A stretch of 64,000 nt of DNA from Wuchereria bancrofti (lineage: Eukaryota > Nematoda > Chromadorea > Rhabditida > Onchocercidae). The DNA lies in the NCBI GenBank assembly GCA_005281725.1, contig SSBO01000008.1:3077680-3141679 (forward strand), read 5' to 3'. This document shows positions 38,801 through 50,800 of the stretch, one piece after another (position 1 is the stretch's first letter; the number at the start of each line of letters is the position of its first letter). The notes under the pieces are model-generated. The model was not told the DNA's origin. It saw only the letters and a program-made list of their open reading frames with translations, and ran no database searches. The translations under genes and the position numbers were made by a program.

Positions 38801-41800
38801 TAATTTCCCCGAAAAATGAAGCTAATGAAATGAAACCATAATTAAAATAAAAAACACATGCATATTACCTCATACGCATTATTACAGTTAGATGTCCAGA
38901 GATTTAAGGTTCATTAGAAATTAAGAGATAAGTGCCACAAACAAAATCCAGGCAAAAATGAAATTTAAGCGAGTCAAGCTTACGAAAATGACATTGGAAT
39001 TTCCAGACAAATAATGTCTGAAAATTATGGCAGAATAATTCAAAAGTGAAAAATTGAAAAAAAAAAAAAAAAGAAAAGCTACATGCATTATGTAACTGTA
39101 AAAAAGAATTTGCAAAAAGCTGCATGCAAATCTCTTAAAATTTTTAGTTCTTTTTCTCTATGACACAACAACCACGAAATTGCTGATAGTGTCTCATACC
39201 CGTAATTCTGGTGGAGCATCAGCCAAAAGCGATTTTTTATTCTCCACCTCCTCAGGTTGCCAATCTCTAGAATCACGTTGCTTTTGCATCATTTCCTGAA
39301 CTAACGATAGTGAGTGATGATGACGATGACGGCAACACTGATGATAAGATTTCGTGACTTTCATATTGTATGGCTACTTTCATTTCCTTCAATCACTAAG
39401 CATATTTCTCAAATTACGTAAACAAGAGCTTTAAAAAAAATGCATGAATTGAAACAACAAAACTAAAATAAAAATAATGTTAGAAGTGGTATTCTGTCCA
39501 AATCATATACCATCCTATTATGACAACAAATAATTAAATCATCCAGTTCAAACGTCCAAATAATTCTCATGATTCAAAAAAAAAAAAGGATTCTCGAATT
39601 TTTTAAGCAAATAATTCAGTACAATAAAAACTATCCATTCTGAAATGTCAATGCCTATTTGGATGTTTTAATTGGAATTCACATAAGCAAAAAGGCGTGT
39701 TAGAAGTATATAGAATTATTGCTACCAAGCTCCGCTGTGCACCTGTGCATAAGCAACTATCTTTTTTAAAAGCTACCATCACCTCCTTAATTTAGTAAAA
39801 CGGAAAAAGAGTTGATTCCATGATTAATTTATAGGGAAAAAGTTGTAAAGCTATTTTTTGAAAGACTGCTGTAGCTGTAAAGAATGCTTTAATGAAAGAC
39901 TACTGTAGCTGTAAAGAATGCTTTAATCATTATATGATCAAAGAAATGAAAAAAAAGGACTGCGTCCATGCACCTGTGATGCTATATGCTGAGTAATTCG
40001 ATCAAATGGAGATTCGACTGATTCAGAGGGTGATGGATTTGAAGGATGTCGAGGATCATTTGGTTGAGCAGGTTCTGCTGTACCATATAACAATAGCGAC
40101 CAATCATGGAACGTTCCTAAAAATAATTTGTAAATCTAAGGAATAAAGAAGAAAATGGCCAGTAAATAAAGATCTAAAAATGTGAATATAAATGGTATTT
40201 CAGGGGAACAGAGGTATACTTACGTCAAAAATTTGATAGCAAATATTTGAATAAAAACGAATAGAAAGGTTTGTTAGAGTAGTAAAGAAGAGAAATAAAT
40301 TTTGAAATAAAGTGCACGCGAAAACGCGTGCATGATATTCTAATTTGCTGAACGAACAATTCTGAAAGTCCAAAAAATTTGTAATTTATGATGAGAAACA
40401 TATGATAACAGAATATATGATGACAACAACCTCCAATATTCCTATTGGTGCTAACAGATTCCACCATCAAAGTCCACGTTCCACGAGGATCTTCACCCCA
40501 TGTTTGAACGGACAAGAAGGGCCACTTATGGATACCATTCGAATTGAAATCCTGCAGCAAATATTTATTACTGAGCAGTAGTTGATCGGTTAAATATTAG
40601 GAAATCATATCCATGAAATCGAATCAACCATATGCTAACTCAAGCTGACAACATAATTAGCATGTAATAAAAAAAACTCTGCAGTTTCAGAACCTTTACG
40701 TGTGGGATAAAGGAAAAACTGTTAGAAGTAAGTTATTTTTTATTTTTTCATAATGCATAAAATCTATAAAGCAAACCTGTGGACGAGGTGGAAGCAATAC
40801 AGAAGAGGTACCACGTGGTGAAAACAACGTGAGTTTCAGGTCGCCCCTTTTCCCAAAGCGAAATGTTGCCAAAACTTGTACATGCTCGAGATAGAGAACT
40901 GGTGTACCAGATTCACAGCCACCTACTTCCAGTGAAAAATTCATTTGAAAACTACCCGTTATTGGTCGCGGACTGAAAGGAAAAAATGTTATACGTTTAC
41001 AAGAAACAAGTTTATTTCTTTCCAAACAATGTTATTGCAAACCACTGCAACCGAACTCTTCTATAATTATAATTATTTTCAAAAAGTATTTGAATGAAGC
41101 TCACTAAGTTTGCAGACCAATTAAAACAACTATTTATTTCAATGCAACCAATTTCCTAGAAGTTCATCATCTCTCTTGCAAGTAGCATTATCTTCCTTTC
41201 GTGTTTTCTATTCAAACTACTTGTATATTCCGATCTTAAAATTACGGAATTATCCAACTTACTTTGGCTTTTCTAGCTTATAGTCATATGTACAAATGTG
41301 TTGTTCTGGTACCGTTTTCCAGATCAATGCAAGCTTTACCAGTGCTCCGGCATCCATCAGTCCATAACCAAATTTGTTGTTAATTCGTCGTCCAACTCCA
41401 TTTACCGACCAGCCTGGATTATTCAATAGTGGTACTGGATTGGCTGTCCGCAATACAATATGTTGCATATCGCGCCATGTCAAATTTGGACTAAAAGTTG
41501 ATAAATTGAAGAAGGAATCTCAGAACGTTCGGTGTGTTTTGTTCAAAATGAGCGACTTAATAGTTTCAAGAAACATACGCTTACTTCGATAAAATAAATG
41601 GCTTAAGAATAACAAAATTATTACTAGACATACTTTAAAACATTATAAAATTATCTAACTGCAAGGTATTTCTTAATTAATGGCCTATTACTTCTTCCGT
41701 TGTTCAGCTTCAATTGATCATACCGAAAACCTGTAATTTTTTCCTGACGATTATTTAAGATGCAGACTTATTGGAGTATTTAAAACTTACTTAGCTTCCA

Positions 41801-44800
41801 GTGCCAACGCAATAATACCCGCTGCAATTGGAGCAGATGCACTAGTACCTGTATGTGAACGAGTGCAACCGTGTGGTACATCAACTGTTATCTGAAAACT
41901 TGACTTAAGGTCAAACAGAAATTAATGAGATTAATGCTTCTTCAGGAATCTTCTGACTTCTTCAGGTTTCAAATTCAAGAATTAATCTTTGAGAAATTAA
42001 TGCTGTCATGCTCAATGTATACTAATATCACTAACAGCAACATGTTGTGCTAAATGTTCGAATAAAATAATTCTGGCAGAAGTAGTGAACTTGTAATGGA
42101 ATAATCCACCTAATCTAATCCAGTAAATCTATTTTATAATCATACCAAGAATGAACTTTGTAGGAGAATCATGAAATGAAAGCAGTGAAATATAAGGCAC
42201 TCACAACAGCCGGTTGATTCATATTAGCGCTGCTATATGTTGTAGCGATGGTTGATGGACACTCTTCCAAGTACCATGGACTGCGATTATCAATTGTAGC
42301 CGAACTAACACTGAGTGTATAGACAGATGTCGTGTAACCATCAGCAGAGCAGCTATCTTGCCTACAAGGTAAAATAAAAATTTACGAAACTTACTCCTCC
42401 CAGAAATATTTTTAGCAATCAGATTAATTTTATTACTTTCATCTTTATATATAATCATCCATCAAAACTTTTAAAGTCAAATTTATCTGTTTCCAAGGTT
42501 CTTAAATATTCTTATTCAAATTTAAATCTTTTACCTTGAACCACCATTACCACTGGCCCAAACAAAAATACTTCCTTTGCCATCACGTCCTACCCTAACA
42601 CCGTGATAAAATGCTTCTCGAGTTAACGGCCCAGGACCATCAAACGTTCTTCCATCATCTTCAGGGCCCCAACTCGCCGAATAAATATCAATATGATGAC
42701 GATTAAGAGACAAACTTGCTGCTTCAACGCTGAAGTGAAATGTAATTTGATACGTGAATTCCCGAGGATGCACGATTTTTTGGTTTCATAAAATACAAGG
42801 TCAAATTACAAGTATAGCAAAAAATTCTCTGAAATTTTTGTCGTACTTATCAAACAGAAGCGAAATTTGAACAATTTTCAACTCATTTTTTTCAGACTCT
42901 TTTTACATTTCATTCCATTGATATTTACTGTGATAAGAGAACAAACTTAAGGTATTATTTAATAGACAACTTGGATCTCATTTTTATCTCATTCTTTCAC
43001 CAAAACAAATATGTGTCAATTTTAGAATAACCTAATTTTTCCCAAATCTCATTTAAAAAAGTATGGTTTATTCAGATAATTTAATAATAATGAATTATCT
43101 GAATAAAGTAAACTAAAAGTAATCCAGCAAATGAGCAACGGCTATTTAATATCCTAGTACTAAGCACTGAACAAAAATAAATTGGGAAAATTTGACTTTT
43201 TATTTTTTTTTTTTGGTTTTATTTTCAACTCCACTTTAATCCATTAACCCTATCAGTTATTTACCTATCGCTCACAGGACCATCAAGCATTCGTACACCT
43301 CCGATTTTTGCGTGAAATGCAACACCGACACCACAATATACATTCCCAGCAATTGATGCAACTTCACCTGCACATCGTGTACCATGCCTGCAAGCATTAA
43401 CGATTATTCTATAGAATAAGATTATACCAACCAGTGGGACAAATTAGTTCATAGATATTTTCATCATATCAGTAATTACGTATACTTCCTAATATCTAAA
43501 TTTAGTTCGAATTTAAATTTGGCAAACTTATTTGAACAATCTATTACAGTATGAAAAGAGGAATAGCTGGACAGTGTCGATGCAGGATAACTCCTATGTT
43601 AATCAAATAATTCGGTTTACCGATAATTCAGGAATGAGTTAACAAAAATTAATACATTACCTCAACACATGGGCATAATCATAACTCTCATTTCGAGTTG
43701 CCAGTAATATGTATATTTTAATTGGATAAATATGACAATTATGTTTTTACGTGATTTCATTATCTCGTTTTTAAGTTTTTGAATTTCTTATCAAAATGTC
43801 AAGATCTCACTATACTATTTGATTTACTCTAGAAAGACATCTCTCACCCACTTACTCCATTGATTTATTTCTCATATTTTAACCTTGCCTCGTATTGTGC
43901 ATATTTGTTTATCAATTTTCTCACGTGGTCAGTTTCTTTCATTCTTTCTTTTTTTTTCATTTTCTTTATTCAACTCTTCAGAATAACTATGCTTACTTAT
44001 TGTCACCATCATCTTGCGGAGTTGGATCATCATCATGACCATTAATATCCGTACTTGCCAGTGGATCATAATTCGCCGCCAGATCCGGATGATCTCGTTG
44101 TATACCATCATCCAATATTGAAACAGATACATTACGACCAGCATAACCTAATAACCATGCAGCCTGAACATTCATGTCAAAACCTCCCTGTGCACCATTG
44201 TTCTGCAATACAGTACCTCGACATTCTTTTCGGATAATTATCATATTCTAAGCAAATTGCAAAAAATATCATTTAGATCTCTCTTGATATGTTTTCCGAT
44301 TGAAGAAACTTTTAAAGAAATATTATAAATATCCTTTATAAAGTTAAAAACTTCAAACTCCTAGCTATGTGCAGTCCTTAGAATGAAAAAAATTTCGCAT
44401 ACAACTTGATTTAATCTTCTTTTAAACGTCAAAGATATTCAGAAAAGAAGCAAAGAGAGAAAAAAGAACCGTTCGATTTCTAAACTCTCTAAATCTGATG
44501 GATACTTAACAAGATTTTCTGATAAAAAAGAAGAATCTTTTAAAGTATTCACTTATTCCACAGATCCCGAAAGCAATGGGAATTAAGTGATCCTTGCTAA
44601 AACAAAACAAAAAAAAAAAAAAGACGCACAAGATACCACTGCTCCTTATACAGCGGATCTGGAAATGGCAAAACAGGTACATCACGTTGTATGGAATTAA
44701 TACGCTGTTCCGCATTAGCTATTGATTCAGCACGTTTTACAACATTGGTGAAACCACTGTCACGTTCATAAACGGTATCCGAATAAACAAAATCACGTTT

Positions 44801-45648
44801 TCGTCTTACTCTGAATATTTTAGACATTGAGATTCAACAAGAAATCGGAAACTAAATCTCTGAAAAAATTATGCCATGTCTTCTTGCCACTGTGAATAAT
44901 GAACGAAATTCAATTTTTCAAAAAATAACCAATTAAAAACTTAAAATACCTCGGCCTTTGTTCTTCGATCAACAAAATATCAGGATGTTCTTGCAATCTT
45001 GAGATTATTTCACGTTTTTGTCGTCTTGAACGTTCCTTTGGTGAATGAATAACAAAGTAATATGTACCGTCTAAGAATGGCTTACCCTAAAATCAGAATA
45101 AAAATTTCCCATTTTCTGAATTTTAAGTTCGAATTTGGGATTCTAAAACTTAATTTTCCAACGAACTCTACGTTAATAATACGCAATACATATAAGCAAA
45201 AGTCAATAAAGTAACTGACAGTGATGACCTGAATCTGTAATAGACAATGATGCGACTGAATTTTAAGAGTCTCGACAAATTATTTTTTGATACTATTGAA
45301 ATAGATAGGAACTAACATGGAGCAGAAACGAGAAATAGATGGATATATCCCGAGATTCAGAAGACTTACCTCCTAGCGAACTTTCGAATTCATATTACTG
45401 TTAAATATTAATATCAATTTGGATAAATAACACGTTAGAAAACCTCGATAGTTACTTACTTTGATTTCCAAACCATGTTGTTTCGCAATTAAATGAGCTT
45501 TTTTGTCATTTCTCTCACGAAGTCTCATGATTGTATGACTTGGTTCCGGGCAAACACCATCCGCTGTACATATGGAATCATGCTCAATGACCAAAACTCT
45601 TTGCAAATAACCGAATAAAACGAATATTCTTGCTAAATGCCAAAACAT
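29873..45648 (-). CDS. bli-4: BLI-4 proprotein convertase (kexin/furin family), long Cys-rich membrane isoform
   Basis: Eighteen exons. Shared: 45460-45648, 44950-45086, 44630-44810, 43997-44202, 43265-43387, 42535-42729, 42205-42361, 41791-41891, 41263-41490, 40777-40972, 40431-40551, 39974-40116, 39200-39295. Isoform-specific: 32620-32774, 31819-32018, 31133-31360, 30524-30686, 29873-29981. Phases agree and give about 975 aa. Order: signal peptide, VIEHDSIC, prodomain, cleavage site RVRRKR, and an S8 catalytic domain with D200 (SILDDGIQ), H239 (HGTRCAG), oxyanion N340 (ASGNGG) and S413 (GTSASAP). The spacings H to N (101) and N to S (73) equal those in furin. A P domain ([12 protein letters not shown]) follows, then furin-like Cys repeats, a membrane segment near [14 protein letters not shown] and a tail containing YAPLPAK. 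Collinearity with C. elegans BLI-4, including the Cys region and the tail, identifies it rather than KPC-1. It processes procollagens and other secretory precursors and is needed for nematode cuticle. The start lies one nucleotide after TTTTTTCAG; an AATAAA lies just past the stop. Confidence 0.95.
31133..32774 (-). other. bli-4: Cys-rich furin-like repeat exons of the long BLI-4 isoform
   Basis: Three exons (32620-32774, 31819-32018, 31133-31360) encode repeated Cys pairs such as [44 protein letters not shown] and CRPCC. These are the furin-like or growth-factor-receptor-type repeats found after the P domain in BLI-4 and PC5/PACE4 proteins. Such regions help hold the enzyme at the cell surface or matrix. 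They are skipped if the terminal exon at 37.6 kb is used. Confidence 0.9.
32451..32479. repeat. C23 homopolymer tract (G23 on the transcribed sense strand)
   Basis: Twenty-three C, one T, then five C on the plus strand. It lies in the bli-4 intron between the first two Cys-rich exons, so the pre-mRNA carries a long G tract. A shorter C-rich run lies near 8888 in ZFR intron 1. Confidence 0.9.
32775..37629 (-). other. Long bli-4 intron between the two alternative ends
   Basis: About 4.8 kb without a supportable exon, between the short-isoform terminal exon and the first Cys-rich exon. It contains two adjacent perfect hairpins at 36790-36851. Confidence 0.6.
37630..45648 (-). CDS. bli-4: BLI-4, short isoform with alternative terminal exon
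   Basis: The same 13 exons as the long form, ending with the donor after PPELR at 39200, can join in phase 0 to a terminal exon at 37630-37845 instead of the Cys-rich exons. The acceptor is TTTTTCTACAG. The exon encodes 71 residues: [11 protein letters not shown], a hydrophobic run [13 protein letters not shown], then RRAMK and a Ser/Thr/Pro/Ile-rich cytosolic tail ending PSPSSIPAP. This would give a 762-aa protein with the full protease and P domain on one membrane anchor, lacking the Cys-rich region. C. elegans bli-4 is known to make isoforms differing at the C-terminus, which supports the model. Use of this exon is inferred from reading frame, splice site and a plausible membrane-plus-tail layout. 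No clear AATAAA was seen just after its stop. Confidence 0.7.
39860..39927. repeat. 34-bp direct tandem duplication in a bli-4 intron
   Basis: GAAAGACTGCTGTAGCTGTA and its continuation through AAGAATGCTTTAAT are repeated at a 34-bp offset with one mismatch. It sits just 3' of the exon at 39974-40116. Confidence 0.9.
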
Positions 45649-45649
45649 C

Positions 45650-45660
45650 CTGAAAAAACA
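45650..45660 (-). promoter_or_regulatory. Candidate spliced-leader acceptor of bli-4
   Basis: TGTTTTTTCAG on the minus strand, followed by G and then the bli-4 ATG. A perfect nematode 3' splice consensus one base from a start codon, with no coding frame upstream, is the usual look of SL1 trans-splicing. A cis-spliced 5' UTR exon is the alternative. Confidence 0.6.
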
Positions 45661-47799
45661 CTGAATGCATATACTTTTTTCGAAGTGCTGTAAAAATTGT
45701 TCATACGTGAAAGGAATTGTTTTTAATGCCGGTGAAAATTAAACAATTTAACTCTCACTAATAGGAAAATAGCTTTGGATTTATGAAACCATTCAAACAA
45801 ATCTCCACTGATTAATATTTTCGTGATGACTGTAAATGTTCGTATAGAATTTATTCTTTTGTTTTATTTTAGTGATGATTGTATCTGTTGTTGGTACAGA
45901 ATTCATTATTTCTCTTAAGTATGACACGATAAAGTATGAAGTAAGAAAAAACGATATGTTGAGAATCATTTACCTTGTCGTTATCATTTTACTATATTGA
46001 CTTAACTGATAACATTACGTAAATAAAATGTTATGTAAAATAAATGGAAACACCATTATTATCAACCGCTCAAATGGATACCTTTATAACACAACTAATG
46101 CGAATGGAAGCCCTGACGATTTGACAAAATTTCATTTTGTTGCCAACTTTTTTGAAAAATTATTTCAGCTCCCTTTTTTCTCAAGCTTACTAGCCTTAAA
46201 AGCCTATATCGAGATGAATTAGATCCTCTACCCTTACTGAAGCATAAAATTCGGTCACCGATTATCCTCCTTAACTGTAAATGTAACATTTTTTATGTCA
46301 TCAAATTTCATCTCATTTCTTGTTAAAACTGTTTCCTACAATTTCCAAAATGTGAAAAAATCTAATTCAAAAACTATGCCTTTCTGGCATCTCACTTAAA
46401 TTATATCAAAAAAAATCTTTGACATATTATAAAATATAATCTTTGACATATTTTATAATAGCTGTTTTGATATTATTTCAAAAAAGTTCACCTGAAACAA
46501 CACATCAGGACATGGAAAAGAGAGCAAAATCAAAACGAAATAACTTTTGGCTATTGCTACCAAGCAACGAAAGAGTATTTTGTTTAGCAAGCTAATGTGT
46601 GTTCCATTTCTTACGCACTTACTAAATTCGAAATTAAGCTTAATTCTAGTTATTATTCTAAATTACCTATCATTTATTTCCAGGTTATTTTGCTTCGTTT
46701 AATAGCATGTTTATTCATTCCATCCGATTTAGCAATAATTACTCAAAATTACGTAATTAATTATTAAACTACTCCATAGTTTACGTACCTAATCACAACT
46801 TTATTGTTAAAACATTTGTCCAAGGTAGTGACTTATACAACATTTGAAAAATCGAAAACAATAATCACTGCAAGAAACCTGATTCAAACAAACGACAAGA
46901 CAATGCAAACGGTCACCTCAAAAAAGATTATTTTTATTTATCGTTTTTCTTTTTTCTTAAATTTCAACATTACTTCAAATCACTCAAATAATAGAAGGAA
47001 CGATCAACCAGAACAAATCAAAAAGTGAGGAGAATTTCTTTTCAAATAAATTTTTCCAAGATGTAAATCAGGCAAAAAGAGGAGAAATTCTCAATTCGAA
47101 AGCATTTTCCCATTTCCCAGAAATTTTTATAGCGGACTATAATACTGCAGTAAAAAAGATATTACATTAAGACTTGAAAAAAAAAAAAACAAAACTTCAA
47201 AATAAATTAATACAAATTTTGATATAAATTCACTGAAATTAAAAAAAGAAAAAACATAAATTTAGTTCAGAAAAGTCTTATTTGCTTGAAATGATATTTG
47301 CAGTTAGCTAACAAACATCCGCTCTATAATTGAACTGTTACTATGATTGGACCTTTGACAATGGAATAAGGAAAGACCATATTTTCTTTAATTATCAATA
47401 AAATTTAAAAATTCCTACAAGAAAACATGTAAGTTTTTATAATGAAATGTGCAATGCTCATAAACTATTTCACATGTAAAACATTGCACCTAAATTATAA
47501 AAGGAAATTAAATGAAGGAAGTTAAAAAATATTCATCTATCATGGAATCATGGAATTAATAAAATAAGCATCACATCTAGACATGCTTAAAACGTATCCC
47601 ACTCCTAATAACATGAACTTTCTATACATATAAGTTTGAAATTCCATGTTAACAGTACAAACCCATTAATTAATCAGGTTTCCAGTATTAATTCTTACGG
47701 CAACAAAAAAAAAAAAAATTTAAAGTAAGCAAGAAACACTCACAAAGAATAAATTTTATTTATTTCGTATGTGAAAGCAAAACAGATACGAACGCAATA

Positions 47800-47834
47800 T
47801 ACATATATATGTATATATATATATATATACATAC
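47800..47834. repeat. AT/CATATATA microsatellite
   Basis: CATATATATGTATATATATA and flanks: a self-complementary dinucleotide run upstream of bli-4. Confidence 0.85.
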
Positions 47835-50800
47835 AAACATAGACACAAATACTCGTCCGTGTAAACAAGTGACAAGCCAAACAAACAAGTTTTTAAACTT
47901 TTATCATACCATCCCACAGCTTTATCATCTCACCAATTAATTGCACTTCACTATTCCTACATAGCACTTTTACTTGCAGTAATAAGAAAACTAGTATCAT
48001 TATTATTCAGTTGCAAGCTATCAACAAACGCTGATAGCAATAATGTCAACTGCAGTACACTAGTAAACGATAAATTTTTGTTAAATACGGAAAGTAAGTA
48101 ACAATTTTATTTTGAAGGAACATTATTTTGAAGAAATTTCTATTAATGAGGTGTGACACATACAGTTTGAAATACCGTAATACAAAAAAATATTCTCAAG
48201 AATATAAATGCTAAAGGTCAAATAAAATAATTTGAAAACTTTACATGGTATGCTATAAATTTCCCATTATATTATTACATCTAAATTTATGTCTTTTTTT
48301 TTTTTAGTTTTTTGAACTTTCATTTAAATGTTTCATTAATTCTAACAAATAGGTCACTCACAAATTCAATTAGGTATTTCAATCTACCATTTGTACAAAT
48401 CTAAGTAATGTTCATCTCAAAACAAATCTCAGCTCTACCTTAGTTGTAGTTCGAAGACCTACATGTTTACATCAGGAATTTTTTGAAGAGTAATATTCTA
48501 AATTATTAGCAGATGAAACAAAATTTCAAAACATATGGGAGATATTCATTCCTGGCACAGCAGTGCAAAAGCATTAATTCATCATCAGCCACCATATAAA
48601 TGCTTCAAAATCAATCTATTTAGGATTTGTGATTACTGTTCAGTTATTACCATTCAAAAATTCTGATTTGTTCTGATATTTTAAAATTAACTAGAGATAC
48701 TGGTGTTCCAAACTGTTCTGAACCACCTCAAGGTTACAATATCGCTCATATCTCAACTTTTTTTTCTGAAATTTTTACAATAATACTTTCAGCTTATATG
48801 CATATAAAGAAACTAATTTCAATTTGTTATGGCAACAAATTTCCACTTTAAAATTTATTTTTTCTTCAAGCAATTCATCTATCTTCATTCTTCTAATCCT
48901 CAGTTATCAAATCACAAACTAAACTAACACCTTCGAACAGTTTAATCTGCAATTTACCCAAGCTTTAAAATTTTGTAACTAATTTCAATTTGCATTTGCT
49001 ATTTCATTTTTCCAAGTCTTTGTAAATTTCTAAGCCTCCAAGTTTTCCAGTTACTTCATTAAAATATTATATATATGTATTGCGATTTTACTGTTAACTT
49101 AGTTTCAAGATTCAATTATAGTTATTAATAGTCATAAGGCAGTTTCATTATATCATCATACTGCAAACATGATGTCATGCGAACATGAAGTTCAATAAAA
49201 ATATTTGCTTGAAAAAGCAGTAATCTTTCAAATTTTGGAGACAATTGATATGTAATGAAATAAACAGAAATACCTATTAAAAAAAATCAAAAAAATACCA
49301 GAACCATTTTTTTTTTATAATTAATATCGTCTAAATGGATTATATAACATATTTAAAATTAATTACATTAACTGATGGCTTATGTTCATTGTATACTGTT
49401 TCTAAATTAGAGTAAAGTCAATAGTCTACAAAGTGAGAGAAATTTAATATATAAAAGAAAAAAACTTGACACCTTTTCAACGTCGATGATATCACAGTTG
49501 TAACCCTTGATGAATGATGCACACACCTGATGCACAATGAATGAACAAGAAAGGCAAATGAAATTTGTTAGGAAACCAAATATTTGAAACTTGACTTAGC
49601 AAATAATTGTAGCAACAGCAGTAGCAATTCGACATTTAAGAATAGAAAGTAGCAAGGGCAGCCGGCAGAATTGTAGTTGCAGCAATAAATATTGTTAAGT
49701 AAACGTGACTCTGAATGGACGCTCCACTAATGTGTTGGTCATATTTGCTGCTCATTTTTCGCTTCAACTGATCCTTTTTATCAATTTAAAAAAAAGGAAA
49801 AAAAAAATGGATAAATGCGTTGTTTCTGTATCTCCACTTTTAGTTTGCTTTCAGTAACCGGAAACAGCAACGAACTCGGAAATATTACCCACACAGGTAT
49901 ACATGCACAGATATGCACACAAATATACTGCTACTGCTGTGCTATTTTCCTTTTTTGTTTGAAGTGAAGAGCCAGTCGCTAGCTGAAATTAGCAGAAATT
50001 TTAAAAGTTTGTCAATTTCACTTCTGGTTTTCTCAGTCGCATTTATACAAAAGAAGAATCATTAAAATGAGGGCAAAGTAATTCAAAACTCAAATGAGGA
50101 AAAGTCAGGTAAAAAACATGCAAACAAGAAAATGGTAAAAAGGGATTTCTTAATTAAGAACACTTAATGATATTCCAATATCATAAAAGAATTTAATGTC
50201 AAAGGTTTGAGTAATCTTAATTATATAAAATCAAACAATACCCGATTACTTTAAAGTAAGCAAAAACACTATGATACAATACAATAAGCGATCATCTTAA
50301 TAAACTTAAAGCATTGTGTAAAGATATAAACTTTTTTAAATTAATTGTTAAATGTCTGTTTCATTAAAACACTTGACAATCAATTTAAAAAGCGGCTGTT
50401 TCAGCACAATTGATGCACTCTATTAAATAATACAATAGTTCTGACTGTATATGGAAATATTCGTGATAAATAATAATATCATCATACAACATCATTTTCC
50501 ATCGAAAAATGATCAAGAGCAGCCGATTTGTTTGTCATTCAGTTAAATCTGTTTTAAGTTCCTTTTCAAAAATACTACTTTCTACCACGCTAATCAAGCA
50601 TTTAACTATCAGTGAAAGGAAAAAGAGTGCGAAACAAATCACAAGTAGAATAAATTTTGGGAATTCCATCCAAGAAATAAACAAAAGTAATAAAAATAGA
50701 AGATGGAAATCACAAATATACACAAAATGGAAAAATAAAAGATGGGAATAAATATATGCAAAATGGGACAATAAAAATTTGACATAAAGAATAGAATTAA

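Noticed and set aside
43929..44244. Antisense and other-frame readings over the bli-4 exon with the catalytic Asp
   Set aside because: Only the frame giving SILDDGIQ and joining its neighbours in phase is real; the others are shadows.
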